From contig NC_132909.1 in assembly GCF_047675955.1 (NCBI RefSeq), positions 45,063,931-45,127,930 of the forward strand: 64,000 bases of DNA, in the 5' to 3' direction. How positions within the stretch are numbered: the first letter of the stretch is position 1; each line of letters opens with the position of its first letter. This document shows, piece after piece, positions 43,880-54,330 of the stretch. This stretch comes from Chlorocebus sabaeus (lineage: Eukaryota > Chordata > Mammalia > Primates > Cercopithecidae). The notes under the pieces were generated by a model. That model was not told the DNA's origin and did not search any database. It worked only from the letters and a program-made list of their open reading frames with translations. The position numbers and the translations under genes were made by a program.

Positions 43880-44474
43880 AGAGGCGGGGCACAGTGGCTC
43901 ACCCCTGTAATCCCAGCCCTTTGGGAGGCCAAGACAGGAGGATCACCTGAGATCAGGAGTTTGAGACCAGCCTGGCTAACATGGCAAAACCCCGTCTCTA
44001 CAAAAACACAAAATTACAAAAATTACCCAGGCGTGGTGGCGCTCACTGTAATCCCAGGTACTCAGGTTGCTGAGGCAGGAGAATCACTCGAACCCGTGAG
44101 GTGGAGGTTGCAGTGAGCAGAGATTGTGCCACTGCATCCAGCCTGGGTGACAGAGCGAGACTCTGTCTCAAAAAAAGAAAAGAAAGAACAAAGAAGGCCG
44201 GGCGCGGTGGCTCACGCCTGTAATCCCAGCACTTTGGGAGGCCGAGATGGGCGGATCACGAGGTCAGGAGATCGAGACCATCCTGACTAACACGGTGAAA
44301 CCCCGTCTCTACTAAAAATACAAAAATTAGCCGGGCGTGGTGGCGGGCGTCTGTAGTCCCAGCCACACGGGAGGCTGAGGCAGGAGAATGGCGTGAACCC
44401 GGGAGGCGGAGCTTGCAGTGAGTGGAGATTGCGCCACCGCACTCCAGCCTGGGCGACAGAGCGAGACTCCGTCT

Positions 44475-44507
<33 letters not shown>

Positions 44508-45734
44508 AAGAACAAAGAAAGGAGAGAGAGTTGGTGTTCAACTCTTGGTGAATGCCTGGATTACTATTGTATCCTTGGCCAAGTCATTGCCCTCCTCTCC
44601 AAGCCTCAGTTTCTCTGCCTTTGAAATGGGGCACAGGAAGTTGGGCCTGAAGACTTGCAAAATGCTTGCTAAGGTTAAACGTAGGCCAGGCACAGTGGCT
44701 CTGGCTGGGCCTGGTGGCTCACGCCTGTAATCCCAGCACTTTGGGAGGCAAAGGCAGGTGGATCACCTGAGGTCAGGAGTTCGAGACCAGCCTGACCAAT
44801 ACGATGAAACCCTGTCTCTACTAAAACTACGAAAATTAGGTGGGTGTGGTGGCAGGCACCTATAATCTCAGCTACTTGGGAGGCTGAGGCAGGAGAATCG
44901 CTTGAACCCGGCAGGGAGAGGTTGCAGTGAGCCGAGATCATATCATTGCACTACAGCCTGGGCGACAAGAGCTAAACTCTGTCTCAAAAATAATAATAAG
45001 GTTAAACACGTTTCAGGTAAGAGCTGGGGTCTTTCTCAGATCCTGATGTCAGATCTGGGAGTTTCCTGTGTTGTCCAGAGGGGATTCCAACATCTTTCTA
45101 TAATAGACTGAGAAAAACGGTAGGCCGGGCATGGTGGCTCACGCCTGTAATCCCAGCACTTTGAGAGGCCAAGGCGGGTGGATCACTTGAGGTCAGGAGT
45201 TCGAGACCAGTCTGGGCGATATGGTGAAACCCCATCTCTACTAAAAATACAAAAAGTTAGCTGGGCATGGTGGGGGGCACCTGTAATCCCAGCTACTCAA
45301 GAGGCTGAGGCAGGAAAATCACTTGAGCCTGGGAGGCAGAGGTTGCCGTGAGCCGAGATCACACCACTGTACTCCAGCCTAGGCGACAGAGTGGAACTCC
45401 ATCTCAAAAAAAAAAAAAAAAAAGGCCGGGCGCGGTGGCTCAAGCCTGTAATCCCAGCACTTTGGGAGGCCGAGACGGGCGGATCACGAGGTCAGGAGAT
45501 CGAGACCATCCTGGCTAACACTGTGAAACCCCGTCTCTACTAAAAAATACAAAAAATTAGCCGGGCGCAGTGGCGGGCGCCTGTAGTCCCAGCTCTCGGG
45601 AGGCTGAGGCAGGAGAATGGCGTGAACCCGGGAGGCGGAGCTTGCAGTGAGCCGAGATTGCGCCACTGCACTCCAGCCTGGGAGACAGCGAGACTCCGTG
45701 TCAAAAAAATAAAAAAAATAAAATAAAATAAAAT

Positions 45735-45765
<31 letters not shown>

Positions 45766-45780
45766 AAAAAGAGAAAGAGA
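43880..45780 (+). mobile_element. Forward Alu array, downstream flank of SLC5A5
   Basis: 43,880-44,190, 44,196-44,510 (young, A29 tail), 44,700-44,995, 45,122-45,420 and 45,424-45,780 (young, AAAAT-rich tail). 'gaaagaacaaagaa' flanks the second. A MIR-like piece lies at 44,540-44,680. Confidence 0.9.
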
Positions 45781-45789
45781 GAAAAACCC

Positions 45790-46037
45790 AGCCTTATTTT
45801 GGGGGAGCCGTCGGGGCTGCAGCATCTAATACTAGGAACGGTTGAAGCAAGGGGCTGGATTTAAAAAATGACCTCCTGGAGGCAGGGCCTCCCCATGGGG
45901 TAGGGTCTTGTAGTCCTGAACTCATTTGCATACAAGGCAATCCAGCCAATCGCAGCCTGAGGCCGTGGGCCCATGGTCTGGGATTGACCCATCCTGAGGT
46001 TCCATCCCAGGGTATCAGTCAGCAGCTGGCTCTATCC
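45790..46037 (-). other. SLC5A5: SLC5A5 3' UTR (proximal part; end not defined)
   Basis: This is unique sequence after the SLC5A5 stop, bounded on the left by an A-rich tail and AluY at about 45,422-45,780. I see no AATAAA or ATTAAA on the minus strand between about 44,500 and 46,037. The 3' end is therefore either further left through Alus, or uses a variant signal. The stretch also contains an octamer ATGCAAAT and a CCAAT box. Confidence 0.55.
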
Positions 46038-46202
46038 TCAGAGGTTTGTCTCCCGCTGGTCTCGACCACCATCATGTCTACTACAGGGGGTCCAGGAGCC
46101 AGCTCCCTCCAGCTCTTTCTGCCCCAGGAAAAACAGACGGTCCTCATTGGTGGGCAGGAAGCCAGGAGCCTTCTTGGTTCCAGCAGGGACTTCTTCAGGA
46201 CC
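46038..46202 (-). CDS. SLC5A5: SLC5A5 exon 15, coding part (residues 590-643 and stop)
   Basis: The exon starts after the acceptor at 46,204-46,203, which is preceded by a CCCCATTTTTCCCC tract, and runs 54 codons to TGA at 46,040-46,038. It encodes GPEEVPAGTKKAPG, then FLPTNEDRLFFLGQKELEG, and a tail ending QRETNL. The terminal Thr-Asn-Leu is a class I PDZ ligand, as in human NIS. I count about six changes from remembered human, all in the flexible tail. A young AluY sits 33 bases upstream of the exon, next to the likely branch point. Confidence 0.97.
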   Translation of the reverse strand, partial: GPEEVPAGTKKAPGFLPTNEDRLFFLGQKELEGAGSWTPCSRHDGGRDQRETNL

Positions 46203-46234
46203 CTGGGGAAAAATGGGGTAAAGAGACCCTATCA

Positions 46235-46516
46235 GGCCGGGCGCGGTGGCTCAAGCCTGTAATCCCAGCACTTTGGGAGGCCGAGGCGGGCGGATCACGA
46301 GGTCAGGAGATCGAGACCATCCTGGCTAACAGGGTGAAACCCCGTCTCTACTAAAAAAATACAAAAAACTAGCCGGGCGAGGTGGTGGGCGCCTGTAGTC
46401 CCAGCTACTCGGGAGGCTGAGGCAGGAGAATGACCGGAACCCGGGAGGCGGAGCTTGCAGTGAGCTGAGATCCGGCCACTGCACTCCAGCCTGGGCGACA
46501 GAGCGAGACTCCGTCT

Positions 46517-46549
<33 letters not shown>
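46235..46549 (+). mobile_element. Young AluY (cercopithecid type) beside SLC5A5 exon 15
   Basis: Full-length Alu with a 30-plus-base A-tail, flanked by identical 13-base duplications agagaccctatca (46,222-46,234 and 46,550-46,562). It carries 'caagcctg', 'actagccgggcgagg' and 'gagatccggcc'. It lies in SLC5A5 intron 14, antisense to the gene. Confidence 0.95.
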
Positions 46550-46551
<2 letters not shown>

Positions 46552-46840
46552 AGACCCTATCAGAGACCCTGTCCCCACCCTGTTACATGTCAGCTCACCT
46601 CCCAGATGGGGCCACTGAGGACCTGGCGGGACGGGGCATGCGCAGAATTGCACACTATCCCCTTGCTCGGTGCACAGGCTAGTCCTGCCCCCTCTGCCTC
46701 CAAAATTTCCATGTGCTTCTCTTTCCCACTCCCATGTCACCTACAGCCCAGGCCATCAACGCTTTCTCAGATGCCTGCAATAGTTCCTCCCTCCTCTCTC
46801 TGCTTCTCTGCTCATTCACCTTCAAAAAAATAAACATTTC

Positions 46841-47150
46841 TGGCCGGGCACAGTGGCTCACCCCTGTAATCCTAGCATTTTGGGAGGCCGAGGCGGGCAG
46901 ATCACTTGAACCCAGGAGTTTAAGACCAGCCTGGCCAACATGGCAAAACCCCATCTCTACCAAAAATAAAAAAAATTAACCAGGCTTGGTGGTGCACGCC
47001 CGTAATCCCAGCTACTCAGGAGGTTGAAAGACAGGAGAATTTTTCAGGCCATGGGGGTTGGGGCTGCAGTGAGCCGTGGCCATTCCACTGCGCTCCAGCC
47101 TGGGCAATAGAGTAAGACCCTCTCTCAAAAAAAGAAAAAAAAAACACAAA
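46841..47150 (+). mobile_element. Alu, SLC5A5 intron 14
   Basis: Forward, followed by an A/G-rich tract. Confidence 0.92.
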
Positions 47151-47285
47151 TAAAACAAAGACAACAAAAAAAGAAAAAGAAAATAATAAAGAACAAAAAC
47201 TAAAAGAAAAAGAGAGAGAAAGAAAAGAAAGGAAAGAAGAGAAAAGAAAAGAGGAATAAAGAAAAGATAAATACTTCTCTAGGGC
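47150..47285. repeat. A/G-rich tract in SLC5A5 intron 14
   Basis: Degenerate (AAAG)n extends from the tail of the Alu at 46,841-47,150. Confidence 0.8.
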
Positions 47286-47543
47286 AGCTGGAGGGAGTTT
47301 TAAACCCCTTCAGCTGAACCCCTCCCCTCCCAATCCCCTTCTCAGTCAAAGCTGTTCCTGTTTGTGGCTGGTTCCTTCTCCTAACTCAGGGTTAATCAAT
47401 GTCATCTCTCCCAAGAGGCCACCCCCGACTTCCCTGGCTAAAGTTGCTCCCCATCACAGCATCCGGTTTTATTATCCTTTGAATGTTTATCATGCTGAGA
47501 CCCTACATGTTTTTCTTTTTTTGTTTGCTTGCTTGCTCTCTTA

Positions 47544-47546
<3 letters not shown>

Positions 47547-47592
<46 letters not shown>
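47547..47592. repeat. (CT)n microsatellite, SLC5A5 intron 14
   Basis: About 22 uninterrupted CT units (GA in the gene's sense), followed by CT-rich sequence and a minus-strand Alu. Confidence 0.92.
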
Positions 47593-47593
<1 letters not shown>

Positions 47594-47609
47594 TGTCTTT
47601 TCTTTCTTT

Positions 47610-48295
47610 CTGACAGTGTCCGGCTCTTGTTGCCCAGGCTGGAGTGCAATGGCACGATCTCTGCTCACTGCAACCTCCGCCTCCTGGGTTCAATCGATTC
47701 TCCTGCCTCAGCCTTCCGAGTAGCTGGAATCACAGGCACCTAACACCAAACCCGGCTAATTTTTCTGTATTTTTAGTAGAGATGGGGTTTCACCATGTTG
47801 GCCAGGCTGGTCTCAAACTCCTGACCTCAGGTGATCCACCTGCCTTGGCCTCCCAAAGTGCTGGGATTACAGAGGTGAGGCGCCACACCGGGCTCTTTCT
47901 TTCCTTTCCTTCCTTCTTTTTCCTTCCTTCCTTCCTTCCTTCCTTCCTTCCTTCCTTCCTCCCTCCCTCCCTCCCTTCCTCCCTCCCTCCCTTCTTTCCT
48001 TCTTTTTTGACAAAGTCTTGCTCTGTCACCCAGGCTGGAATACAGTGGCACAATCTCAGCTCACTACAAGCTCTACCTCCCGGGTTCAAGTGCTCAGTTC
48101 TCCTGCCTCAGTCTCCCAAGTAGCTGGGATTACAGGCACACGCCACCATGCCCGGCTAATTTTTGTGTTTTTAGTAGAGACCGGGTTTAGCCATGTTCGA
48201 CAGGCTGGTCTTGAACTCCTGGCCTCAAGCAATCTTCCCACCTCAACCTCCCAAAGTGCTTGGATTACAGGCGTGAGCTATCGTGCCCAGCCTGA
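47610..48295 (-). mobile_element. Two reverse Alus, SLC5A5 intron 14
   Basis: 47,610-47,893 and 48,010-48,295, separated by a CCTT tract. Confidence 0.92.
47893..48010. repeat. (CCTT)n/(CCCT)n tract, SLC5A5 intron 14
   Basis: A pyrimidine-only tetranucleotide tract between two minus-strand Alus. The open frames spanning it are artefacts. Confidence 0.9.
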
Positions 48296-48737
48296 CAGCA
48301 TCTGGTTGTATTATCTTTTGAATGCTTATCACATGCTGAGACAGACCCTACATGTTTCTCTTTTTAGTTTTCACCTGCCCCTGCTAGATGAGGGTGGGGT
48401 GGGGGCCTCAGATCATAGCCCAGAGCAGGACTGGGTACACAGCAGGTTCTCAGTAAATGAGAGAATGTAACAGGGATCCCAAAACAGGGGTAGGCATGGG
48501 ATCAGGTCCCCCAGGGACAGCATTTTCCAAACTCTGGGAATTCACAAAGCAACCACGCGGTTTTAGCCAAAATCGGTCTACCATCTGTTGTGTTTCTTAT
48601 GTAAGAGTTTTCCCCCAAGTTGACTCACTTTTGAATTAAGTAATTTTATTTTAAGAAGAGACTTTACATCAATACCCTAACGGCACACCAGTTTCACCTG
48701 CCAAAGATTGGAAGTCACTGTAAGAACAGATAACGAC

Positions 48738-49170
48738 AAAAAGGAATAGTATTCAACTTTGTTCAGTCCTTATGAAGGGAGATAATAAAAACTTGAAGAT
48801 GAGGCTGGGCTCGGTGGCTCACGCCTGTCATCCCAGCACTTTGGGAGTCCAAGGTGGGTGGATCATTTGAGGTCAGGAGTTCAAGACCAGCCTGGGCAAC
48901 ATGGTGAAACCCCGTCTCTACTAAAAACACAAAAATTAGCTGGGCGCGGTAGCATGTGCTTGTAGTACCAGCTACTCAGGAGGCTGAGGTAGGAGAATCG
49001 CTTGAACTCGGGATGTGGAGGTTGCAGTGAGCCAAGATTGCACTACTGCACTCCAGCCTGGGCAACAGAGTGAGACTCTGTCTCAAAAAACAAGCAAACA
49101 AACAAAAAGGAATAGTATTAAACTCCGTTCAGTCCTTGTGAAGGGAGATAATAAAAACAGTTGAGGATGA
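48738..49170. repeat. Direct repeat of about 65 bases flanking a single Alu
   Basis: 48,738-48,802 and 49,104-49,170 share 'aaaaaggaatagtatt' to 'gggagataataaaaac', with roughly 10% differences. A plus-strand Alu (48,803-49,100) lies between. Ordinary Alu target duplications are 7-20 bases. Confidence 0.88.
48803..49100 (+). mobile_element. Alu between long direct repeats
   Basis: Forward Alu, SLC5A5 intron 14. Confidence 0.92.
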
Positions 49171-49313
49171 ATCAGCTCCCAACAGAGTGTTTTGACTGGA
49201 TATAACAAGAGATGGAGAAAGGTGCTGATGTACCATGTCCCTCCCCTGAGCTATGGTCATGTCCCAAAGCCACTTGGTTGCCTCTAGATCTGGGAATCCA
49301 GCCTAAGACTGAC

Positions 49314-49429
49314 CTTGACCAAGTTGTCATCCAGGATGGCCACTTCTTCCTTGGGGGCCACTGATGCTGTCTGCCGTGCGAGGTCCCACCACAACAATCC
49401 CGGGGCCAGCGTGCTGCGTTTGGTGGGGC
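49314..49429 (-). CDS. SLC5A5: SLC5A5 exon 14 (residues 551-589)
   Basis: The 116-base exon has its acceptor at 49,431-49,430 and a GTCAGT donor at 49,313-49,308. The donor has C at intron position +3, a weaker form than the others. It encodes the start of the cytosolic tail: PTKRSTLAPG, LLWWDLARQTASVAPKEE and VAILDDNLVK. This includes the Leu-Leu and Trp-acidic signals implicated in trafficking of human NIS (residues about 562-566) and the phosphorylatable Thr/Ser segment. Confidence 0.97.
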
Positions 49430-49627
49430 CTGAGAGGCGGGAAGAAATGGAGAAATCCAGGTATTTAATGAAGGGGTCATGGGGGTTGGAGACCAGGCCC
49501 TGGGAAAGAGAAAGAAGATCCCTGGACTATGAAGTCTAACAGGCTCCAGTCTCACTGAGGGACCCTGGCAAGTCTCTGAGCCTCAGTTTCCTCATCTATT
49601 CAGTGACGTTGTAATAAAACATCAGTG

Positions 49628-50800
49628 AGGCCAGGCATGGTGGCTCATGCTTATAATCGCACTTTGGGAGTCTAAGGCGATAGGATTGCTTGGAGTTGCC
49701 CAGTAGTTGGAGACCAGCCTAGGCAACATAGTGGGACCCCATCTCTACAAAATATTACAAAATTAGCCAGGCATGGTGGCGCGTGCCTCTAGTCTCAGCT
49801 ACTTGGGAGGCTCAGGCAGGAGGATCGTTTGAGCCCAAGAGGTCAAGGCTGCAGTGAGCCGTCATTGTGCCACTGCACTCCAGCTTGGTGACAGAGCAAG
49901 ACCCTGTTTCTAAAACAAAACAAAACAAAACAAAAACATCAATGGAGGTTGGGTATGGTGGCTCACACCTGTAATCCCAGCACTTTGGAAGGCAGGAGTT
50001 CGAGACTAGCCTGGCCAACATGGTGAAACCCCATTTCTACTAAAAATACTAAAATTAGTCAGGCGTAGGGGTGGGTGCCTGTAATCCCAGCTACTCAGGA
50101 GACTGAGGTAGGAGAATTGCTTGAACCTGGGAGTCAGAGGTTGCAGTGAGCCAACATTGCACCATTGCACTCCAGCCTGGGTGACCAGAGTGAAACTCCA
50201 TTTCAAAAAACAAAACAAAACAAAACAAAGACATTAATAGATGGCTGGGAGGGTTCAGCACACGGTTCCATTCACTGCTGCATCCCCAGTGCCTAAAATA
50301 GCGCCCAGCACACAGGAGGACTCGATAAAGGTCTGATGAATGTGAAGTCTGAGACTCAAGAAGTGTGAGCAGGTACTGTTATCACTACTGATTTTCCCCT
50401 CTTTATCTCCTTCTAGTTTTCCGTGGAATTTAGAATTCTCTAACAAGTGCAGAGTCACCGGCAGCTTTAAAAGATATTTCAGCACCAGGGATAGCGCCAC
50501 CCGCCCCATCCCATATCCTCTACTGAGGACTTAATCTTACGGGGGAGAGGAGTTGCAGGCAATGCCTCAGTTTCTGTCTCTGCAAAATAGGGCAAGCTCT
50601 GAGAGGTGCAGGGTTGTCAAGAAAGCGACATAGCTTTAAAGGGTGTAAATGTGAGCTGGTTACGTTGGCGCACACCTGTAGTCTCAGCTACTTGGGAGGA
50701 TGAAGTGGGAGGATTGTTTCAGCTCAGGAGTTCAAGGTTGCAGTGAGCCATGATCGTGCCACTGCACTCCAGCCTGGGTAACAGAGTGAGACCCGTCTCT
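49628..50800 (+). mobile_element. Alus and L2/MIR scraps, SLC5A5 intron 13
   Basis: Alus at 49,628-49,925 and 49,945-50,220 and a fragment at 50,650-50,797. 50,250-50,345 is L2-like ('gcatccccagtgcctaaaat'). 49,540-49,615 is MIR-like ('gagcctcagtttcctcatc'). Confidence 0.88.
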
Positions 50801-50822
50801 TTTCTTTTCTTTTTTTTTCTTT

Positions 50823-50876
<54 letters not shown>

Positions 50877-51096
50877 TTCCTTCCTTCCTTCCTTCCTTCC
50901 TTCCTTTTCTCTCTCTCTTTCTTTCTTTTTCTTTTCTTTCTTTTTCTTTCTTTCTTCCTTCCTTCCTTTTCTCTCTCTCTCTTTCTTTCTTTCTTCTTTC
51001 TTTTTCTTTCTTTCTTTCTTTCTTCCTTCCTTCCTTTTCTCTCTCTTTCTTTCTTTTTCTTTTCTTTTTCTTTCTTTCTTCCTTCCTTCCTTCCTT

Positions 51097-51147
<51 letters not shown>

Positions 51148-51206
51148 CTCTTTCTCTCTTTCTCTCTTTCTCTCTTTCTTTCTTTCTCTCTTTCTCTCTT
51201 TCTTAG
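50797..51206. repeat. 410-base pure pyrimidine tract, SLC5A5 intron 13
   Basis: Blocks of (CTTT)n, (CCTT)n and (CTCT)n alternate with almost no purines on the plus strand, giving a continuous purine run in the pre-mRNA sense. It lies between an Alu fragment and a minus-strand Alu. Frames are open on both strands only because of composition. Confidence 0.95.
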
Positions 51207-51992
51207 ATGGAGTCTCATTCTCTCACCCAGGCTGGAGTGCAGTGATGCAATCTTGGCTCACTGCAACCTCCACCTCCCCGGATCAAGCAATTCCCTTACC
51301 TCAGCCTCCCAAGTAACTGGGATTACAGGCTCCTGCCACCACGCCCAGCTAATTTTTTTTTGTATTTTTAGTAGAGACTGGGTTTCACCATGTTGGCTGG
51401 GCTGGTCTCGAACTCCTGACCTCAGGTGATCCACCCACCTCAGCCTCCCAAAGTGCTGGGATTACAGGCGTGAGCCACCACACCCAGCTGACCCAGTCTC
51501 TTTAAAAGGAACTATATATACACACACACACACATATATATATACACACACTTTATTTTATGTATATATATATATTCATAATTTTTATATAAATTCATAA
51601 TTTCTTTTATGTATACATATACATAAAAGTGTGTGTGTGTGTGTGTGTATATACACATACACCCTTCTTTTTTCCTCACAAACTTTTTTTTTCCTTTTAA
51701 AAAAATAGGTACAGCCCAGGTGCAGTGGCTCACACCTGTAATCCCAGAACTTTGGAAGGCCAAGGTGGGTGGATCACTTGAGCCCACGAGTTCAAGACAC
51801 ATGGTGAAACTCCATCTCTACTAAAAATGCAAAATTAGCCAGGCATGGTGGCGCACCCTTGTAATCCCAGCTACTCGGGAGGCTGAGACATGAGAATCAC
51901 TTGAATCTGGGAGGTGGTGGTTGCGGTGAACTGAGATCACACCACTGCACTCCAGCCTGGGTGACAGAGTGAGACTCTATCTCAAAAATGAT
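51207..51992. mobile_element. Alus, SLC5A5 intron 13
   Basis: Reverse 51,207-51,492 and forward 51,714-51,992. Confidence 0.92.
51515..51660. repeat. (TA)n/(CA)n/(GT)n tract, SLC5A5 intron 13
   Basis: Alternating 'acacacacac', 'tatatata' and 'gtgtgtgtgt' blocks give a self-complementary arrangement (CA block 51,519-51,550, GT block 51,630-51,648). Confidence 0.9.
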
Positions 51993-52143
51993 GATGATTA
52001 TAATAATAATAATTATGTGCAAATGTGTCCAACAGGCAGTGGTAGCTCGGCCAATGGGAGCGTCCTTTCTCCCCTCCCTGCTGGGTGGAGTCTTGACACA
52101 GAGAGATGAATGGGGTGACCTCTAAGGCCACAGGCTCTGTTTA

Positions 52144-52326
<183 letters not shown>

Positions 52327-52596
52327 TCAAAAGCTGTTCCCACCTCACTCCTTACTTCCTTCCCCCAACTGCCATGACCTAGCACAGACCTCCACTACTG
52401 TCTGTCCAGACCTTGCAGTAGGCAACGCTCCTTCCCTCCAGGTATCCTATGCCCACCCTGGACATCCTCCACATGCAGTCAGAGGGCGCATTACTAAAAT
52501 GTAGCTCAGATCACCTGCTGCTGCCCATCACTGTCTGTGGCTCCCTGTCACCCTCAAAATCAAACCAAATTAAACTCTCAGAAGAAAACATAGGTG

Positions 52597-52910
52597 GGGG
52601 CCGGGCGCGGTGGCTCAAGCCTGTAATCCCAGCACTTTGGGAGGCCGAGACGGGCGGATCACGAGGTCAGGAGATCGAGACCATCCTGGCAAACACGGTG
52701 AAACCCCGTCTCTACTAAAAAAAAATACAAAAAACTAGCCGGGCGAGGTGGCGGGCGCCTGTCGTCCCAGCTACTCGGGAGGCTGAGGCAGGAGAATGGC
52801 GTAAACCCGGGAGGCGGAGCTTGCAGTGAGCTGAGATCCGGCCACTGCACTCCAGCCTGGGCGACAGAGCGAGACTCCGTCTCAAAAAAAAAAAAAAAAA
52901 AAAAAAAAAA
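52597..52910 (+). mobile_element. Young AluY (cercopithecid type), SLC5A5 intron 12
   Basis: It has the same diagnostic bases as the 46.2-kb copy. Duplicated 'aaaacataggtggg' at 52,585 and 52,916 marks its insertion into the antisense L1. Confidence 0.93.
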
Positions 52911-52914
52911 GAAA

Positions 52915-54292
52915 AGAAAACATAGGTGGGAATCTTCGTGACAGTAATTGTTTCTTAGATATGACCCCAAAAGCAAAAGCCACCAGAGAAAAAATAAATC
53001 AAATGGACTTCATCAAAAATTAAAAACTTCTGGCCAGGCATGGTGGCTCATGCCTGTAATCCTAGCACTTGGGGAGGCTGAGGCAGGCTGAGGTCAGGAG
53101 TTTGAAACCAGGCTGGCTAACTTGGTGAAACCCCATCTCCACTAAAAACACAAAAATTAGCCTGGCATGGTGGTGTGCACCTGTAGTCACAGCTACGCAG
53201 GAGGCTGAGGTGGGAGAATCCCTTGAACCTGGGAGGTGGAGTTTGCAGTGAGCTGAAATCGCACCACTGCACTCCAGCCTGGGTGACAGAGTGAGACTCC
53301 ATCCCCACCCCCCAAAAAAAGAATTAAAAACTTCCGTGCATCAAAGGATGCCATCGAGAGAATGAAGACAACCTACAGAATGGGAGAAAATATCACATGC
53401 AAATTATACATCTGATCAGGGGCTTGTACCCAGAATATATAAAGATATAAAAATATGTAAATTATAACTCAACAATAAAAAGACAAATCACCCAATTTAA
53501 AAATGGGCAAAGGGTGTTTTTGTTTTTGTTTTTTTTTAATTTGGGACAGGGACTTGCTCTGTGGCCCAGGATGGAGTGCAGTGGTGGGATCATGCCTCAA
53601 TGCAGCCTTGGCCTCCCAGGCTCAAGCAATCCTCTTTGCCTCAACCTCCCAAGTAGCTGGGACTACAAGTGTGCACCACCATGCCCAGCTGTTTTCATTT
53701 TTATTTTTATAGAGATGGGGTCTTTCTATGTTACCCAGGCTGGATGGGCAAAGGGTTTGAATAGACATTTCTCCAAAGAAGATACACAAATGGCCAATAA
53801 GCACATGAAAACATGCTCAATATCATTATTCATCAGGGAAATGCAAATCAAAACCACAGTGAGGCATCACTTCACACCCACTAGGATGGAGAATAATGAG
53901 TATTGGCGAGGACGTGGAGAAGTTAGAATCCTCATATGTTGCTGGTGGGAATGTAAAATGATGTGGCCGCTGTGGAAAACAGTCTGGTAGCTCCTCAAAA
54001 AGTTAAACATAGGCCGGGCGTGGTGGCTCAGGCCTGTAATCCTAACACTCTGGGAGGTTGAGGCAGGCGGATCATCTGAGGTCAGGGGTTTGAGACCACC
54101 CTGACCAACATGGTGAAACCCCTTCTCTACTAAAAATATAAAAATTAGCCAGGCGTGGTGGCGCACACCTGTAATCCCGGCTACTTGGGAGGCTGAAGCA
54201 GGAGAATCGCTTGAACCCAGGAGGCGGAGGTTGCGGTGAGCCAAGATCACACCACTGCACTCCAACCTAGGTGACAGAGCAAGACTCCATCT

Positions 54293-54330
<38 letters not shown>

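Larger units (their letters stand above)
47456..48365. repeat. Direct repeat of about 65 bases flanking a CT tract and two Alus
   Basis: 47,456-47,520 and 48,296-48,365 share 'acagcatc(c/t)ggtt' to 'ccctacatgttt', with about half a dozen substitutions and two small insertions in the right copy. Between them are a (CT)n tract, a minus-strand Alu, a CCTT tract and another minus-strand Alu. The sequence looks L2-like. Confidence 0.85.

Noticed and set aside
47547..48010. Tandem short units resembling a CRISPR-like or satellite array
   Set aside because: They are ordinary (CT)n and (CCTT)n microsatellites next to Alu tails, with no repeat-spacer structure.
50724..51316. Frames of 164-188 codons on both strands (Lys/Arg/Glu-rich and Phe/Leu/Ser-rich)
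   Set aside because: They arise from the pyrimidine tract, which lacks stop codons by composition.
53514..53990. 158-codon plus-strand frame in intron 12
   Set aside because: It is a chimera of a reverse Alu and L1 3' sequence.
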